A DNA stretch of 64,000 nucleotides from Tautonia marina (lineage in GTDB: Bacteria > Planctomycetota > Planctomycetia > Isosphaerales > Isosphaeraceae), in the NCBI RefSeq assembly GCF_009177065.1, contig NZ_WEZF01000018.1, positions 1-64,000 on the forward strand. Direction: 5' to 3'. The notes under the pieces are model-generated. The model did not search any database and was not told where the DNA came from. It worked only from the letters and a program-made list of their open reading frames with translations. A program made the position numbers and the translations under genes. Of the stretch, positions 28,189 through 37,809 are shown piece after piece (position 1 is the stretch's first letter; each line of letters opens with the position of its first letter).

Positions 28189-28364
28189 CTCGCCCCCTGA
28201 ATGACCGGGAAAACCTGGTAATGGGGGTAACGAGACACGGAACTCGTAAGAAATGCAAGCTTTCGAAAAGCGAAATCCCCAGCTGACTCTCGGTGCTTCT
28301 TGGCCGGTTTGAGCCTTCGCTTCGAGTCCGTGAGGCCGGAGGTTCAATTCCTCTCGCCCCAACT
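28189..28364 (+). repeat. 176-bp repeat, copy 2, with tRNA-like 3' end
   Basis: Homologue of 14206-14382 in the same orientation. Conserved blocks are ATGACCGG-AAAACCTG, AAGAAATG-AAGCTTTCG, and an almost identical 3' part (TCGGTGCTTCT-GGCCGGTT, then GAGCCTTCGCTTCG, then GTCCGTGAGG). The T-arm-like end is GGAGG-TTCAATT-CCTCT followed by CGCCCCA. Substitutions relative to copy 1 in the T-arm fall in the loop, leaving the stem unchanged. It also begins (TCGCCCC) and ends (CTCGCCCC) with the short direct repeat. A minus-strand frame across it reads GARGIEPP, a false protein signature that recurs wherever such T-arm sequences are translated backwards. Confidence 0.5.
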
Positions 28365-29266
28365 CTGGTGAGCAATCGGCATACGACGAGCTGAGTGCCC
28401 TCCTGGATATTCTGTACAGAGAGACTCCAGAGACTTTCGGGATGATTTCTTTCGCTTCGAAAGTGGCTCAAGCCCCTGCCTGAAAGGTTTGAGATCTATC
28501 GCGATTACGTCCAGCCCTACCGGAGGAGGCACCAGAGCTTGCCCACCGGGACAGGGGGTTCGCGGCTTTGCCAATAAATGATGAGGTGGCGAGGGCCGCC
28601 CCGGCACGGGCTCTTGCAGAGGATGCTTGAGATCCTCAAGCTGTGCCAGGCAGACCGAGCAAGGCGAAGCAGACCGCTTGCTCGTGCCACGAAGTTATGA
28701 ATGAGAGTTGCTGGGCCGAGGAGTCGTGGCCTGAGACGCCCGAGTGGTTGTCCAACACCCTCACGGTAAACGGTGTCGTCGCCTGGGTAAAGCGGACGAA
28801 CCGAACCCCCCGAGAGGACCCGGCCAAGGCCGCGCTGATCTTGGTGGGATCACGATCCTCGCCGATCTTTATGGATCGTAAGACGGCCAACTATACCGAG
28901 GGCATGCCCCTCCCCTCGTGAATGCCACCGATGCAAACACACTTCTTTTCAATTAAAAAACATTTTGGTCTTTACTTCATCCTCAAGCCGCCTCCAGGAG
29001 TGCGCTGGAAATGGGATTTGCCATCCCTTAATCCGTTGAGATGCGACCAACGCAGGCTGGACCTAGACATCATTCGGGCAGGGCGATAGGCTAATGTTAG
29101 CCAGTGATTTAACATCGTTTCTGCTTCGATGACGCCGCATCTTCGATTCCAGAAAAGGTTCGTGAGTCGGTGAGAGGTTTCCTTCACGATGCGGTCTGTG
29201 GCCCCGAGACCAATTCCAATTCGGTTGCACCCACTGCCGCCACGAGCCTGACGTGAGCGTACCGAC
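28365..29266. other. 900-bp region without a confident gene
   Basis: The region contains weak open frames, for example a 92-codon plus-strand frame at 28643-28921. A short segment near 28487-28580 reads YRDYVQPYRRRHQSL in one frame and may be the tail of a lost transposase. No family could be assigned. A GAGCAAG/CTTGCTC inverted repeat lies near 28657-28683. AT-rich DNA at 28940-28980 precedes the second PSCyt-DUF1501 operon and may hold its promoter. Confidence 0.4.
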
Positions 29267-32200
29267 ATGCCCGGCTCCCACAAGCGACGTGTTCACGGAC
29301 TCTCTCTGCTTCTGGCCGCCTGCGCCTGTACGATCTCGGCCCGAGCCGCGTCAGACAGTCCTACCTATAACCGAGACGTACGGCCGATCCTCTCGGAGCA
29401 TTGCTTTTCCTGTCACGGCCCAGACCCGGAGAGCCGCAAAGCGGACCTCCGCCTTGACACTTTCGAGGCCGCGACAGCCGATCGGGGAGGCTTCGCAGCG
29501 CTGATACCGGGTGATCCCGAACTGAGCGAACTGGTCTACCGCATTGAGTCGGATGACGAACTTGACGTCATGCCGCCGCCGGAGTCACACAAGCCCCTCA
29601 CCGCCGACCAGAAGCAACTCATTCGAGCGTGGGTTGCCGATGGAGCCGAGTACGAGCCGCACTGGTCGTTCGTCCCTCCGCAACGAGCTGACATTCCCGA
29701 GATCGAACCAGGTCAGAAAGACATCCATCCGATCGACGCATTCGTACGCCGTCGGCTCCGCCAGGAGGGCCTGGACCTCGCCCCGGCGGCACCACCGCAT
29801 ACCCTGATGCGACGTCTCTCCTTCGACCTCACGGGGCTCCCCCCCGCGCCAGAAGAGGTCGAGACGTTCACCGCCGACCCGTCGGCGGAAACCTATCGGG
29901 AGATGGTCGACCGCCTTCTGGAATCGCCCCATCACGCCGAGCGGATGGCCATGTGGTGGCTCGACGCAGCCCGATACGCGGACACCGACGGCTTCCAGCA
30001 GGATGCCCTTCGGGACAACTGGCCCTGGCGAGACTGGGTTGTTGACGCATTCCGGCGAAACGTGCCCTTCGATCAGTTTACGATCGAGCAGTTTGCCGGC
30101 GATTTGCTGCCCGATGCCTCGCCTGAGCAGGTTCTGGCTACTGCGTTTCACCGCAACCACATGACCAACGGTGAGGGGGGGCGTGATCCCGAGGAGTCTC
30201 GGATCGACTACGTCATCGACCGGGTCAACACCACCGGGACAGTCTGGCTCGGTATGACCCTCGGTTGTGCCCAATGCCACACGCACAAGTTCGACCCAAT
30301 CTCGCATGCAGATTATTATGAACTGTTTGCGTTCTTTAATAGCGTTGACGAGGACGGTCGGGCCGGAAAAGCCGCGAAGCCGTACCTAACCTATGAGTCT
30401 CCTTATGCAGACCGTGCCCTTCGCGAGGCGGAGCAAACCGTTGACGAACGGCGGGAGGGGGAAATCCTGGCCCGGCAGGATGCTCGGCGCGGGTTTGAGG
30501 ACTGGCTTACGGATCAGATCAAGCGAGTTGACAAGGGCTTCTTCAGGCCATGGCACACGCTTCAGCCAACGTTGCTGGAGTCGGTCGAGGGTACCGGACT
30601 GACCCAAGGAGACGACGGGATCATCCAGGCGGGCGGACCGAACCCAACGCAGGACGACTACAAAGTGATTGGCTCCCCTGCCCTCGACCGCATCACCGGC
30701 ATCCGGCTCGAAGTTCTCCCGGATCCCGAGCGCGATCCGATCGGCCTGTCACGGGGACAGAGTGGCGAGTTCATCCTCACCGATGTGAAGTTACAGGTCC
30801 GCCGTCGGGGACGGTCGCAGATTCGGCCCGTCTCGATCTCAGGAGCCGTCGCCGACGCCGAACGCGAGGTCAAGGGACGCGATTACGGCCGAGTCCTTGA
30901 CACCCTCGACGACGACCCACGCAACGGCTGGACGACCGGCTCGGAGGGGCTCGACCAACCTCACCGGGCCATCTTTGCGTTGGAAGAACCGCTCACGCTG
31001 GAGGACGACGAAGAACTGATCTTCGTCATGCTCCATCGATCCACGCAAGGCGATGCCAACATTGCACGCTTCCGTATCTCTGTCACTGACCAACCGGGCG
31101 TCGCCGTCCAATCACTCGACCCGATGCCTCTCGAACGCCTCGCCGCGGCACAAGTAGAAACCATCAGAGCCATCTCCCCCGAATTGCAGGAAGCGCTCTT
31201 CGAGCAGTATCTCATCGACCACCCCGACTATCAGCGGGAGCGGGCGAAGCTCGACCTCGCCCAGCGGCAGCTTGAGGAAATCCGCAAGGCCTCCGGTCCT
31301 GTCGAGGTGATGGTCCTGGCAGATCGGGAAACACCCCGCACAACCCATGTGTTGGAGCGTGGGGTCTGGGACCAGAAGGGAGAGACCGTGGTCCCAGCGG
31401 TCCCAGAAGCAATCGCGCCCCGTCCCCCGGATCAGACCCGGTCCCGGCTCGATCTGGCCGAATGGCTGGTGGCACGCGACAACCCGCTGACAGCCCGGGT
31501 GGTTGTCAATCACCTTTGGCAGATCTGCTTTGGGGAGGGCTTGGTCCGTACGCCTGAGGACTTCGGGGCTCAAGGTGAGCTACCGACACACCCCGAACTG
31601 CTCGACTGGCTCGCCGTCGAGTTGATGGACCACGATTGGGACCTGCGTCATCTCCTCCGACTGATCGTCACCAGCGACACCTATCGCCAGTCCAGCCAGT
31701 TCCGCGAAGAGCTTCAGGAACGGGATCCCGAGAACCGCTTCCTGGCCCGAGCACCCCGATTCCGTCTTCCTAGCTGGATGATCCGAGATGCGGCCCTCCG
31801 GTCCAGCGGCCTGCTCAATCCTGCGCTTGGTGGTCCTCCGGTTCGGCCGTACCAGCCCGAGGGGGTCTGGGAAGAGATGTTCATGGGTCGGCTCTCCTAC
31901 GAACCCAGCCAGGGACCGGCCCAGTATCGGCGCACCCTCTACGCCTTCTGGAGACGTTCGGCAGCTCCGACATTCCTCTTCGACAGCGCCCAGCGTCGGG
32001 TCTGTGAAGTGAAACCGCGCCGAACCAACACACCGTTACATGCGCTGACCTTGCTCAATGACCAAGGCATCCTTGAGGCCTCCGCCGAGTTGGCACGGGT
32101 CGTGATGACCGAATGCGAAGATGTCGAAGAACGCCTCGACCTCATGTTCACTCGGGTCCTCTCACGGCCGGCAACGCCACCTGAGATGACGGTCCTTCTC

Positions 32201-32377
32201 CGCGAATTCGAGCGAGCCTCACGACACTACACACAATCGCCCGACGATACCGTCAACCTGCTCGAAGGTCTGGGTCAGCCTGGGGAGAGCTCAGCCGGTC
32301 CCGACCACGAACGCGCCGCCTACACCGTCGTCGCCAGCATGGTCTTCAATCTGGACGAGGCGATCTCCCGTGAATGA
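29267..32377 (+). CDS. Planctomycete cytochrome C (PSCyt1-DUF1549-DUF1553), second locus
   Basis: The 1036-residue product has a signal peptide (about residues 1-28) and PSCyt1 with CFSCH at residues 46-50 and the MPPPESHKPL ligand loop. DUF1549 follows with MVDRLLESPHHAERMAMWWL and a second CAQCH at about residues 331-336. Next is a carbohydrate-binding-like insertion of about 200 residues (roughly 440-610), absent in the 8981 copy. DUF1553 with NPLTARVVVNHLWQICFGEG comes last. The stop overlaps the start of the DUF1501 gene by 8 nt, so translation is coupled. A periplasmic redox role is inferred. The insertion may confer substrate binding. Confidence 0.92.
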   Translation: MPGSHKRRVHGLSLLLAACACTISARAASDSPTYNRDVRPILSEHCFSCHGPDPESRKADLRLDTFEAATADRGGFAALIPGDPELSELVYRIESDDELDVMPPPESHKPLTADQKQLIRAWVADGAEYEPHWSFVPPQRADIPEIEPGQKDIHPIDAFVRRRLRQEGLDLAPAAPPHTLMRRLSFDLTGLPPAPEEVETFTADPSAETYREMVDRLLESPHHAERMAMWWLDAARYADTDGFQQDALRDNWPWRDWVVDAFRRNVPFDQFTIEQFAGDLLPDASPEQVLATAFHRNHMTNGEGGRDPEESRIDYVIDRVNTTGTVWLGMTLGCAQCHTHKFDPISHADYYELFAFFNSVDEDGRAGKAAKPYLTYESPYADRALREAEQTVDERREGEILARQDARRGFEDWLTDQIKRVDKGFFRPWHTLQPTLLESVEGTGLTQGDDGIIQAGGPNPTQDDYKVIGSPALDRITGIRLEVLPDPERDPIGLSRGQSGEFILTDVKLQVRRRGRSQIRPVSISGAVADAEREVKGRDYGRVLDTLDDDPRNGWTTGSEGLDQPHRAIFALEEPLTLEDDEELIFVMLHRSTQGDANIARFRISVTDQPGVAVQSLDPMPLERLAAAQVETIRAISPELQEALFEQYLIDHPDYQRERAKLDLAQRQLEEIRKASGPVEVMVLADRETPRTTHVLERGVWDQKGETVVPAVPEAIAPRPPDQTRSRLDLAEWLVARDNPLTARVVVNHLWQICFGEGLVRTPEDFGAQGELPTHPELLDWLAVELMDHDWDLRHLLRLIVTSDTYRQSSQFREELQERDPENRFLARAPRFRLPSWMIRDAALRSSGLLNPALGGPPVRPYQPEGVWEEMFMGRLSYEPSQGPAQYRRTLYAFWRRSAAPTFLFDSAQRRVCEVKPRRTNTPLHALTLLNDQGILEASAELARVVMTECEDVEERLDLMFTRVLSRPATPPEMTVLLREFERASRHYTQSPDDTVNLLEGLGQPGESSAGPDHERAAYTVVASMVFNLDEAISRE

Positions 32378-33848
32378 GTTCCCCGACCTCCATTGTGATT
32401 CGGCTTTTGCAACGCGAATTGCGATCTCCCGCCGCTACTTCCTGGGCCGCTGCACCGGCGCTAGCCTGGGAGCGATGGCCTTGGGCTTGATGGAAGCGGC
32501 CTCGGCGGCTCGGGAGGGAGCGAACGCACCGCTCGGACTGCCAGGCCTTCCCCATTTCCCACCTCGGGCGAAGCACGTAATCTTCCTGACACAGTCAGGC
32601 GGCCCCTCTCAGATCGAGCTGTTCGATCACAAGCCCGGCCTCCAGGAATGGGCCGGCAAGGAATTGCCCGACAGCGTTCGCCAGGGTCAGCGTGTCACCA
32701 CGATGACGGCCAACCAGAAGCAGTTGATCATGCCTTCCCGGACCCGCTTCGCTCGCCACGGCGAGAGCGGCGCGACGATTGGGGAATGGCTTCCTCACCT
32801 CACTGAGGTGGTTGACGACCTCTGCTTCGTCAAGTCGATGGTCACCGATCAGATCAACCACGCCCCGGCCATGACCAAGTTCCTGACCGGGCACCAGCTT
32901 CCAGGTCGGCCGAGTATCGGCGGCTGGACCAGCTACGGACTCGGCAGTGAGAACCGCGATCTGCCGGATTATCTCGTCCTTATCTCCCGGATGCAGCGAC
33001 CGAGCGACCAGCCGCTGTATGACCACTACTGGGGGAGCGGGTTCTTGCCGTCGCGCTACCAGGGGGTCAAGCTGCGCAACGCCCGCGATCCGGTCCTCTA
33101 CCTCCGAGACCCCGAGGGGATGCCCCGGCACGTCCGGCGGGGGATGCTCGACGGGCTCGGCGAGTTGAACCGACTGCATCTGGACGAGACCGGCGACCCT
33201 GAAATCGCCACTCGAATTCAGCAGTACGAGATGGCCTGGCAGATGCAGTCGAGCGTTCCGGAACTGAGCGACCTCAGCGACGAGCCGGAAGAAACCTTCG
33301 AACTGTACGGCCCCGACTCACGCAGGGCAGGGACCTACGCGGCCAACTGCATTCTCGCCCGTCGCCTGGTCGAACGCGGTGTGCGATTCGTCCAGCTTTT
33401 CCACCCCGACTGGGACCACCACAGCCGCTTGAACTCCTGGTGCACCGCTCGGTGCCGTGACACCGATCAGGCCAGCGCCGCTTTGGTGAAGGACCTGAAG
33501 CGCCGCGGGTTGCTCGACGAGACTCTTGTCGTCTGGGGAGGCGAGTTCGGCCGAGGCGTCGCCGGTCAGGGTCAGTGGGATAGCCTCGAAGCTGGTCGCG
33601 ATCATCATCCTCGCTGCTTCACCGTCTGGCTTGCCGGCGGCGGCATCAAGGCCGGACTGACGCACGGCGCGACCGACGACTTCAGCTTCAATGTCGTCGA
33701 AGACCCCGTCCACGTCCGTGACCTCCACGCCACCATCCTCCACCTGCTAGGCATCGACCACGATCGCTTCACCTACCGGTACCAGGGGCTGGACTTCAAG
33801 CTCACCGGAGTTGAGCATGCAAAGGTCGTGAAGGCGATTCTGGCGTAA
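32370..33848 (+). CDS. DUF1501 family protein, partner of the 29267 cytochrome
   Basis: The 492-residue protein has a twin-arginine leader (SRRYFLGRCTGASLGAMALG, residues 20-39) and DUF1501 blocks FLTQSGGPSQIELFDHKPGL and VVWGGEFGRGVAGQGQWDS. GRDHHPRCFTVWLAGGGIKA follows near the C-terminus. Length is normal for the family. The gene overlaps the preceding PSCyt gene by 8 nt and is followed 69 bp later by a secreted esterase gene on the same strand, which suggests one operon. Export through the Tat route is inferred; the substrate is unknown. Confidence 0.94.
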   Translation: MNEFPDLHCDSAFATRIAISRRYFLGRCTGASLGAMALGLMEAASAAREGANAPLGLPGLPHFPPRAKHVIFLTQSGGPSQIELFDHKPGLQEWAGKELPDSVRQGQRVTTMTANQKQLIMPSRTRFARHGESGATIGEWLPHLTEVVDDLCFVKSMVTDQINHAPAMTKFLTGHQLPGRPSIGGWTSYGLGSENRDLPDYLVLISRMQRPSDQPLYDHYWGSGFLPSRYQGVKLRNARDPVLYLRDPEGMPRHVRRGMLDGLGELNRLHLDETGDPEIATRIQQYEMAWQMQSSVPELSDLSDEPEETFELYGPDSRRAGTYAANCILARRLVERGVRFVQLFHPDWDHHSRLNSWCTARCRDTDQASAALVKDLKRRGLLDETLVVWGGEFGRGVAGQGQWDSLEAGRDHHPRCFTVWLAGGGIKAGLTHGATDDFSFNVVEDPVHVRDLHATILHLLGIDHDRFTYRYQGLDFKLTGVEHAKVVKAILA

Positions 33849-33917
33849 CCCAAACGCCGTCGCCAGCACGAACCAAGACATCTCAAGTCCAACCCTTTCC
33901 GGTCAAGGTCCATTCAC

Positions 33918-34796
33918 ATGAACGCAAGATTGATCGCGGGCTGCTTGCCCCTTCTATTGCTCCCCTGCCTGATAACCACTGCACAGGAGGTGACACGCGA
34001 TGTTCCGTACGTGCAGAACGGTCACGAACGACATGTCCTCGACATCTACACCCCCGAAGCCGAACGCGACACGGCCCTTCCGGTGATCGTCTGGGTGCAT
34101 GGCGGCGGGTGGCAGGTCGGCGACAAGAGCGACGTCGCCCTCAAGCCCAAGGTCTTGACCGAGCGGGGATTCGTCTTCGTCTCCACCAACTATCGCCTGC
34201 TCCCCGACGTGGACATGGAAACGCTCATGGGCGATGTCGCCAAGGCAATTGGCTGGGTGCATCGGAACATCGCCGAGTACGGGGGTGATCCCGATCGGAT
34301 CGTCGTCGGCGGGCACTCCGCGGGCGCTCAGGTCGCGGCACTCCTGTGTACCAACGAGCGATACCTTGAGGCAGAGGACGTTCCCTTCGATGTCCTCGAA
34401 GGCTGCATTCCCGTCGACGGCGACACCTACGACATCCCCAAAATCATCATGACCGCCGAGCTACGCCAGGCTCTGTACGGCGGTGAGATGTTCACCTTCG
34501 GCCATCGTCAGAAGTTCGGTAACGACCCGAAGAAGCATGTTGATTTTTCAGCGGTGACTCATGTGGTCCGGGACAAGGGAATCCCGCCGTTCCTGATCCT
34601 CTACTTCCCCGGCAATCCCGAAACCAGAGCCCAGGCGCAGTGCCTTGAAACCGCGCTGAAGGAGGCCGACATCCCCGTCACGTCCTTCGGAAAAAGTGAC
34701 AGCAACCACAGCCGCCTGAATAACGATCTCGGAATCCCCGAAGACCCTGCCACGCAAGCGCTTTACACCTTCCTCGACACGCATGTGAAGCGCTGA
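33918..34796 (+). CDS. Secreted alpha/beta hydrolase (esterase/lipase-like)
   Basis: This 292-residue protein has a signal peptide ending near residue 22. It then shows an HSL-type alpha/beta hydrolase core: the oxyanion HGGGW at residues 61-65, the nucleophile elbow GGHSAGA with Ser134, and a C-terminal His in [10 protein letters not shown]. The family includes carboxylesterases and acylaminopeptidase-like enzymes. It follows the PSCyt-DUF1501 pair on the same strand and may deacylate the substrate those proteins process. It converges with the kinase gene at 34864, with a 67-bp gap lacking a clear hairpin. Confidence 0.88.
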   Translation: MNARLIAGCLPLLLLPCLITTAQEVTRDVPYVQNGHERHVLDIYTPEAERDTALPVIVWVHGGGWQVGDKSDVALKPKVLTERGFVFVSTNYRLLPDVDMETLMGDVAKAIGWVHRNIAEYGGDPDRIVVGGHSAGAQVAALLCTNERYLEAEDVPFDVLEGCIPVDGDTYDIPKIIMTAELRQALYGGEMFTFGHRQKFGNDPKKHVDFSAVTHVVRDKGIPPFLILYFPGNPETRAQAQCLETALKEADIPVTSFGKSDSNHSRLNNDLGIPEDPATQALYTFLDTHVKR

Positions 34797-34863
34797 CGGC
34801 TCCCGATCGGGCATGTCCCACGAACACAATCGGTTCGCGGATCGGCCTCTGCTCCGGCCAGAT

Positions 34864-37809
34864 TCAGTCTTTGCGGACTGGGTTCTGGGCAATTGCTCCC
34901 GGAGCGAGGCCGGAACGTTCTAGCCGTGCGCGGCGATCGGCCACCATCGCCTGATACGCCCCCGAACTGGGCGCACGCCGTGACGCCTCCTCGGCCGCCT
35001 CGACAGAACGTCGTAGCGCGTCTCCCAACGCGTGCTCATCAACCGGCTCATGCTGCCAATGATTCTTGGCCACCTGGGTCCAGTACTCGCTGATCACAGC
35101 GAAATAATCCGGTTCATCCCTTGCCTCGGCAGGGATGGCCTCCAATGCCTTCCCGCACCAGGCGACAATCCTCTCCGAATCGCCGACGCACTCCGCAACT
35201 CGACACACAAACGCAAAATCGAGAATCTGCTTGATGTCGACGAGTGTCAGGTTTTCTGTCGGAGGAAGACGCTCGATCGACGTTATGCACAGACTGAAAA
35301 GAGCGGCAATCCGGTCACGCTGGGCATCGGTTTGCGCGTGAGCCCGGGCTTGTGATAGACCACTCAGTACAGCAGATCGCTGATCGATTGTAAGATCACG
35401 CTCATCAAGGATTTTTTGAATCCGATCCAAACAGTCCTGGAACGTCGGCTGCGGTATAGTCTGATGGGTAAGGATTCGCCCGAGTGAGCTGAACGTACCA
35501 ATGTAGAAGGGATCGTATCCGGGCTCCGGTTCGGGAAACCGACCTCGTCGAACGTCGATCGACGTCATCAGTCGGTCGAGAGCGTCCGTCGCCTCATCCA
35601 ACCTGCCCAAGTCGAGCAAGGAAAGAATCATCAATGTCAAGGTGTGGTGAAGTGTCCCGACGACATCGGGATTGCCGGGCGATTCATCGGCTTCGCGTTC
35701 AAACAAAGGAAGGCAAGGCCCCAGCAGCGTGACAATCTCGGCGGCGGTCCGCAGGTGCCTTCGATTTTCGTCTTGATCGCCCGCCAGCTCGATCCCGTAG
35801 AACATGCTCGTGGCCAGCGAGTATCGGTCCCTGAGATTGATGCCTTCTCTTACCAGACGACGACGAATCGCAAGCTCTGCATCGATATCTCCCAGATTCT
35901 GGTAGACGTTCGCCAGGTGGGCCAACGTGTTGTGGTCGTCAGGAGCAGTCTCAAGATGCCCCTCCAGCATCACCTTGGCTTCGATCAGCACTTGGCGACC
36001 GGACTCGTCGCCGCAGGCAATCAGATGAGGCCCAATGATCGTTCGTTCCATGGCAGCACGGCGTTGGTTCAACGTAAGAGGCCGGTCGCCAGGCGGGCCA
36101 TCGCAGAGCTCAAGCGATCGTTTAAGGACCCGGATCGCTTCGGGGAATTCTTGCAGTTTAATGAGCATCTGACCATGCCATTGATACAAGGAGGCTGTAT
36201 CATGGCGCAAGTTGTCGTCCGGGACATGAGCAAGTGCGGCGTCAAGGGTCTCTGAACCCTCTCGGAAAAGGCGAGCTGCTTGTGTCGGCCGCCCCTCGTG
36301 GGCTCTGCGATAGCCGAGTTGATAGACCATCTGGCTCATGGTCCGGAGAAGATCCAGATCATTCGGCCGACTGCGAAGCAGTTCGCGGCAGGCGGGCAGT
36401 GCAGCTTCGAGCTCGTCAAGCGACTCCTCACCCCGAGGTATGCTTGGGTTGTCGGCCCTGCTTACAATCGCAAGTAACCGGCCGGCGGCCTGAAACATCT
36501 GCTCGGCTTGCTGGCGATTGGACTCGGCCTCGGCCCGGCGTCGCTCGGCTTCGCGAGAGCGTTCGAGCGCCAGACTCTCATTGGCGGCAGCCTCGGAGCG
36601 TGCCGCCTCCGCGCGTCCGAGCAAGACCAGCGACGTGGCGCTGGTGAGTGCCAGCCCCATCATCAACGCCGATCCCACCGGATGCCGACGAACGAACCGC
36701 GACGACCGTCGCACCGGCCCCATCGGTCGGGCGAGGATGGTCCGGCCTTCGAGGAATGAATCGAGGTCGTCGGCCAGGGCTTCGGCCGTTGCATAGCGAC
36801 GATGCGGGTCTCGTTCGAGACACTTCAGAGCAATCGTCTCCAGGTCTCTCGGGAGTTTCCTGACGATGCTCCGAGGCAGGGTCGCGCTCCCTTCCAGCAC
36901 CCGGGCCAGTGTCTCCTGAGGAGATGCCTCCTGAAACGGCGGCCGACCGACCAGTAAGCAGTAAAGAATTGCCCCCAGCGCATAAATATCCGCAAATGTC
37001 TCGCTCTTCGCTCCGCTCCCCTGGACCAGTTCGGGGGCCATGTATTCGGGAGTCCCGATCCCGGCAAGGGTCAGCGATCGGGCCGATTCGCCGATCGGCC
37101 GAGCCAGGCCGAAATCCGCGACCTTGGGCCACCAGGCCGAAGTCGGAGCATCGCTCGGCGAATCGATCAGAATGTTCCCTGGTTTCAAGTCGCGGTGAAT
37201 CAAGCCCCGAAGGTGCATATGATGCACCACCCGCGCGACCCGACCGAGCAATCGGGCCGCGTCCCGGAAGGGCATCAACGGTTTGTTGCGTAGGCGATTG
37301 GCGAGGGATCCCCCTGCCACGTACTCCATCACCAGATAGGGATATCCGTCGGTCATCCCCACGTCGTACACCTGCACGGCGTCGGGGTGCCGGACCTGAG
37401 CCGCGGCCCGAGCCTCGGCCAGGCACCAGGCGCGCCATCTCGGGTCGGCCAGGGGACCGCCGGGAAGAACCTTGATCGCCACTTCGCGGTGCATCGCGGT
37501 CTGCCAGGCCTTGAAGACGGTCCCCATCCCGCCCCGGCCTAGCCGGTCGCCCATCACAAACCCTTCGATCTTCGGTGCCAGTCCTACCGGTTCGGCACTG
37601 GTCGCCGCCAGCCCAAAGAACGCAGACGCGTTGTCCGGAAATGCCGTGCCGACGGCCTTCTGCGCCACTCCCTCCATCTGCTCCAGGCAGTTCAGACACT
37701 CCAGAATGTGCAACTGGATGGCGTGAAGTCGTGAATCGACCTGAATCAGATCATCCGGAGCTCTCAGAAACTGGTCGATCTCGGCGGAGGTCGGGCAGGA
37801 CTGGCTCAT
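34864..37809 (-). CDS. Membrane Ser/Thr protein kinase with N-terminal anti-sigma-like Zn motif and TPR-like region
   Basis: This 981-residue protein starts with a short helical domain carrying H34-x3-C38-x2-C41, the spacing of the zinc anti-sigma (ZAS) motif. A Hanks-type kinase domain follows (about residues 83-355): GRGGMGTVFKAW loop, K113, HRDLKPGN with D207, DFG at 232-234, and GTPEYMAPE. A membrane segment lies at about 378-397, then a coiled coil and helical TPR-like repeats to the end. The gene overlaps the ECF sigma gene by 4 nt (ATGA), so translation is coupled. A role in controlling that sigma factor by binding, phosphorylation or both is inferred. All kinase catalytic residues look intact. 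Confidence 0.9.
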   Translation of the reverse strand: MSQSCPTSAEIDQFLRAPDDLIQVDSRLHAIQLHILECLNCLEQMEGVAQKAVGTAFPDNASAFFGLAATSAEPVGLAPKIEGFVMGDRLGRGGMGTVFKAWQTAMHREVAIKVLPGGPLADPRWRAWCLAEARAAAQVRHPDAVQVYDVGMTDGYPYLVMEYVAGGSLANRLRNKPLMPFRDAARLLGRVARVVHHMHLRGLIHRDLKPGNILIDSPSDAPTSAWWPKVADFGLARPIGESARSLTLAGIGTPEYMAPELVQGSGAKSETFADIYALGAILYCLLVGRPPFQEASPQETLARVLEGSATLPRSIVRKLPRDLETIALKCLERDPHRRYATAEALADDLDSFLEGRTILARPMGPVRRSSRFVRRHPVGSALMMGLALTSATSLVLLGRAEAARSEAAANESLALERSREAERRRAEAESNRQQAEQMFQAAGRLLAIVSRADNPSIPRGEESLDELEAALPACRELLRSRPNDLDLLRTMSQMVYQLGYRRAHEGRPTQAARLFREGSETLDAALAHVPDDNLRHDTASLYQWHGQMLIKLQEFPEAIRVLKRSLELCDGPPGDRPLTLNQRRAAMERTIIGPHLIACGDESGRQVLIEAKVMLEGHLETAPDDHNTLAHLANVYQNLGDIDAELAIRRRLVREGINLRDRYSLATSMFYGIELAGDQDENRRHLRTAAEIVTLLGPCLPLFEREADESPGNPDVVGTLHHTLTLMILSLLDLGRLDEATDALDRLMTSIDVRRGRFPEPEPGYDPFYIGTFSSLGRILTHQTIPQPTFQDCLDRIQKILDERDLTIDQRSAVLSGLSQARAHAQTDAQRDRIAALFSLCITSIERLPPTENLTLVDIKQILDFAFVCRVAECVGDSERIVAWCGKALEAIPAEARDEPDYFAVISEYWTQVAKNHWQHEPVDEHALGDALRRSVEAAEEASRRAPSSGAYQAMVADRRARLERSGLAPGAIAQNPVRKD

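Noticed and set aside
28121-28471. 116-codon minus-strand frame containing GARGIEPP
   Set aside because: It is the backward translation of the tRNA-like T-arm in the repeat, a well-known source of false proteins.
28643-28921. 92-codon plus-strand frame
   Set aside because: No signal, domain or neighbour support and no clear ribosome site; kept only as part of the unassigned region.
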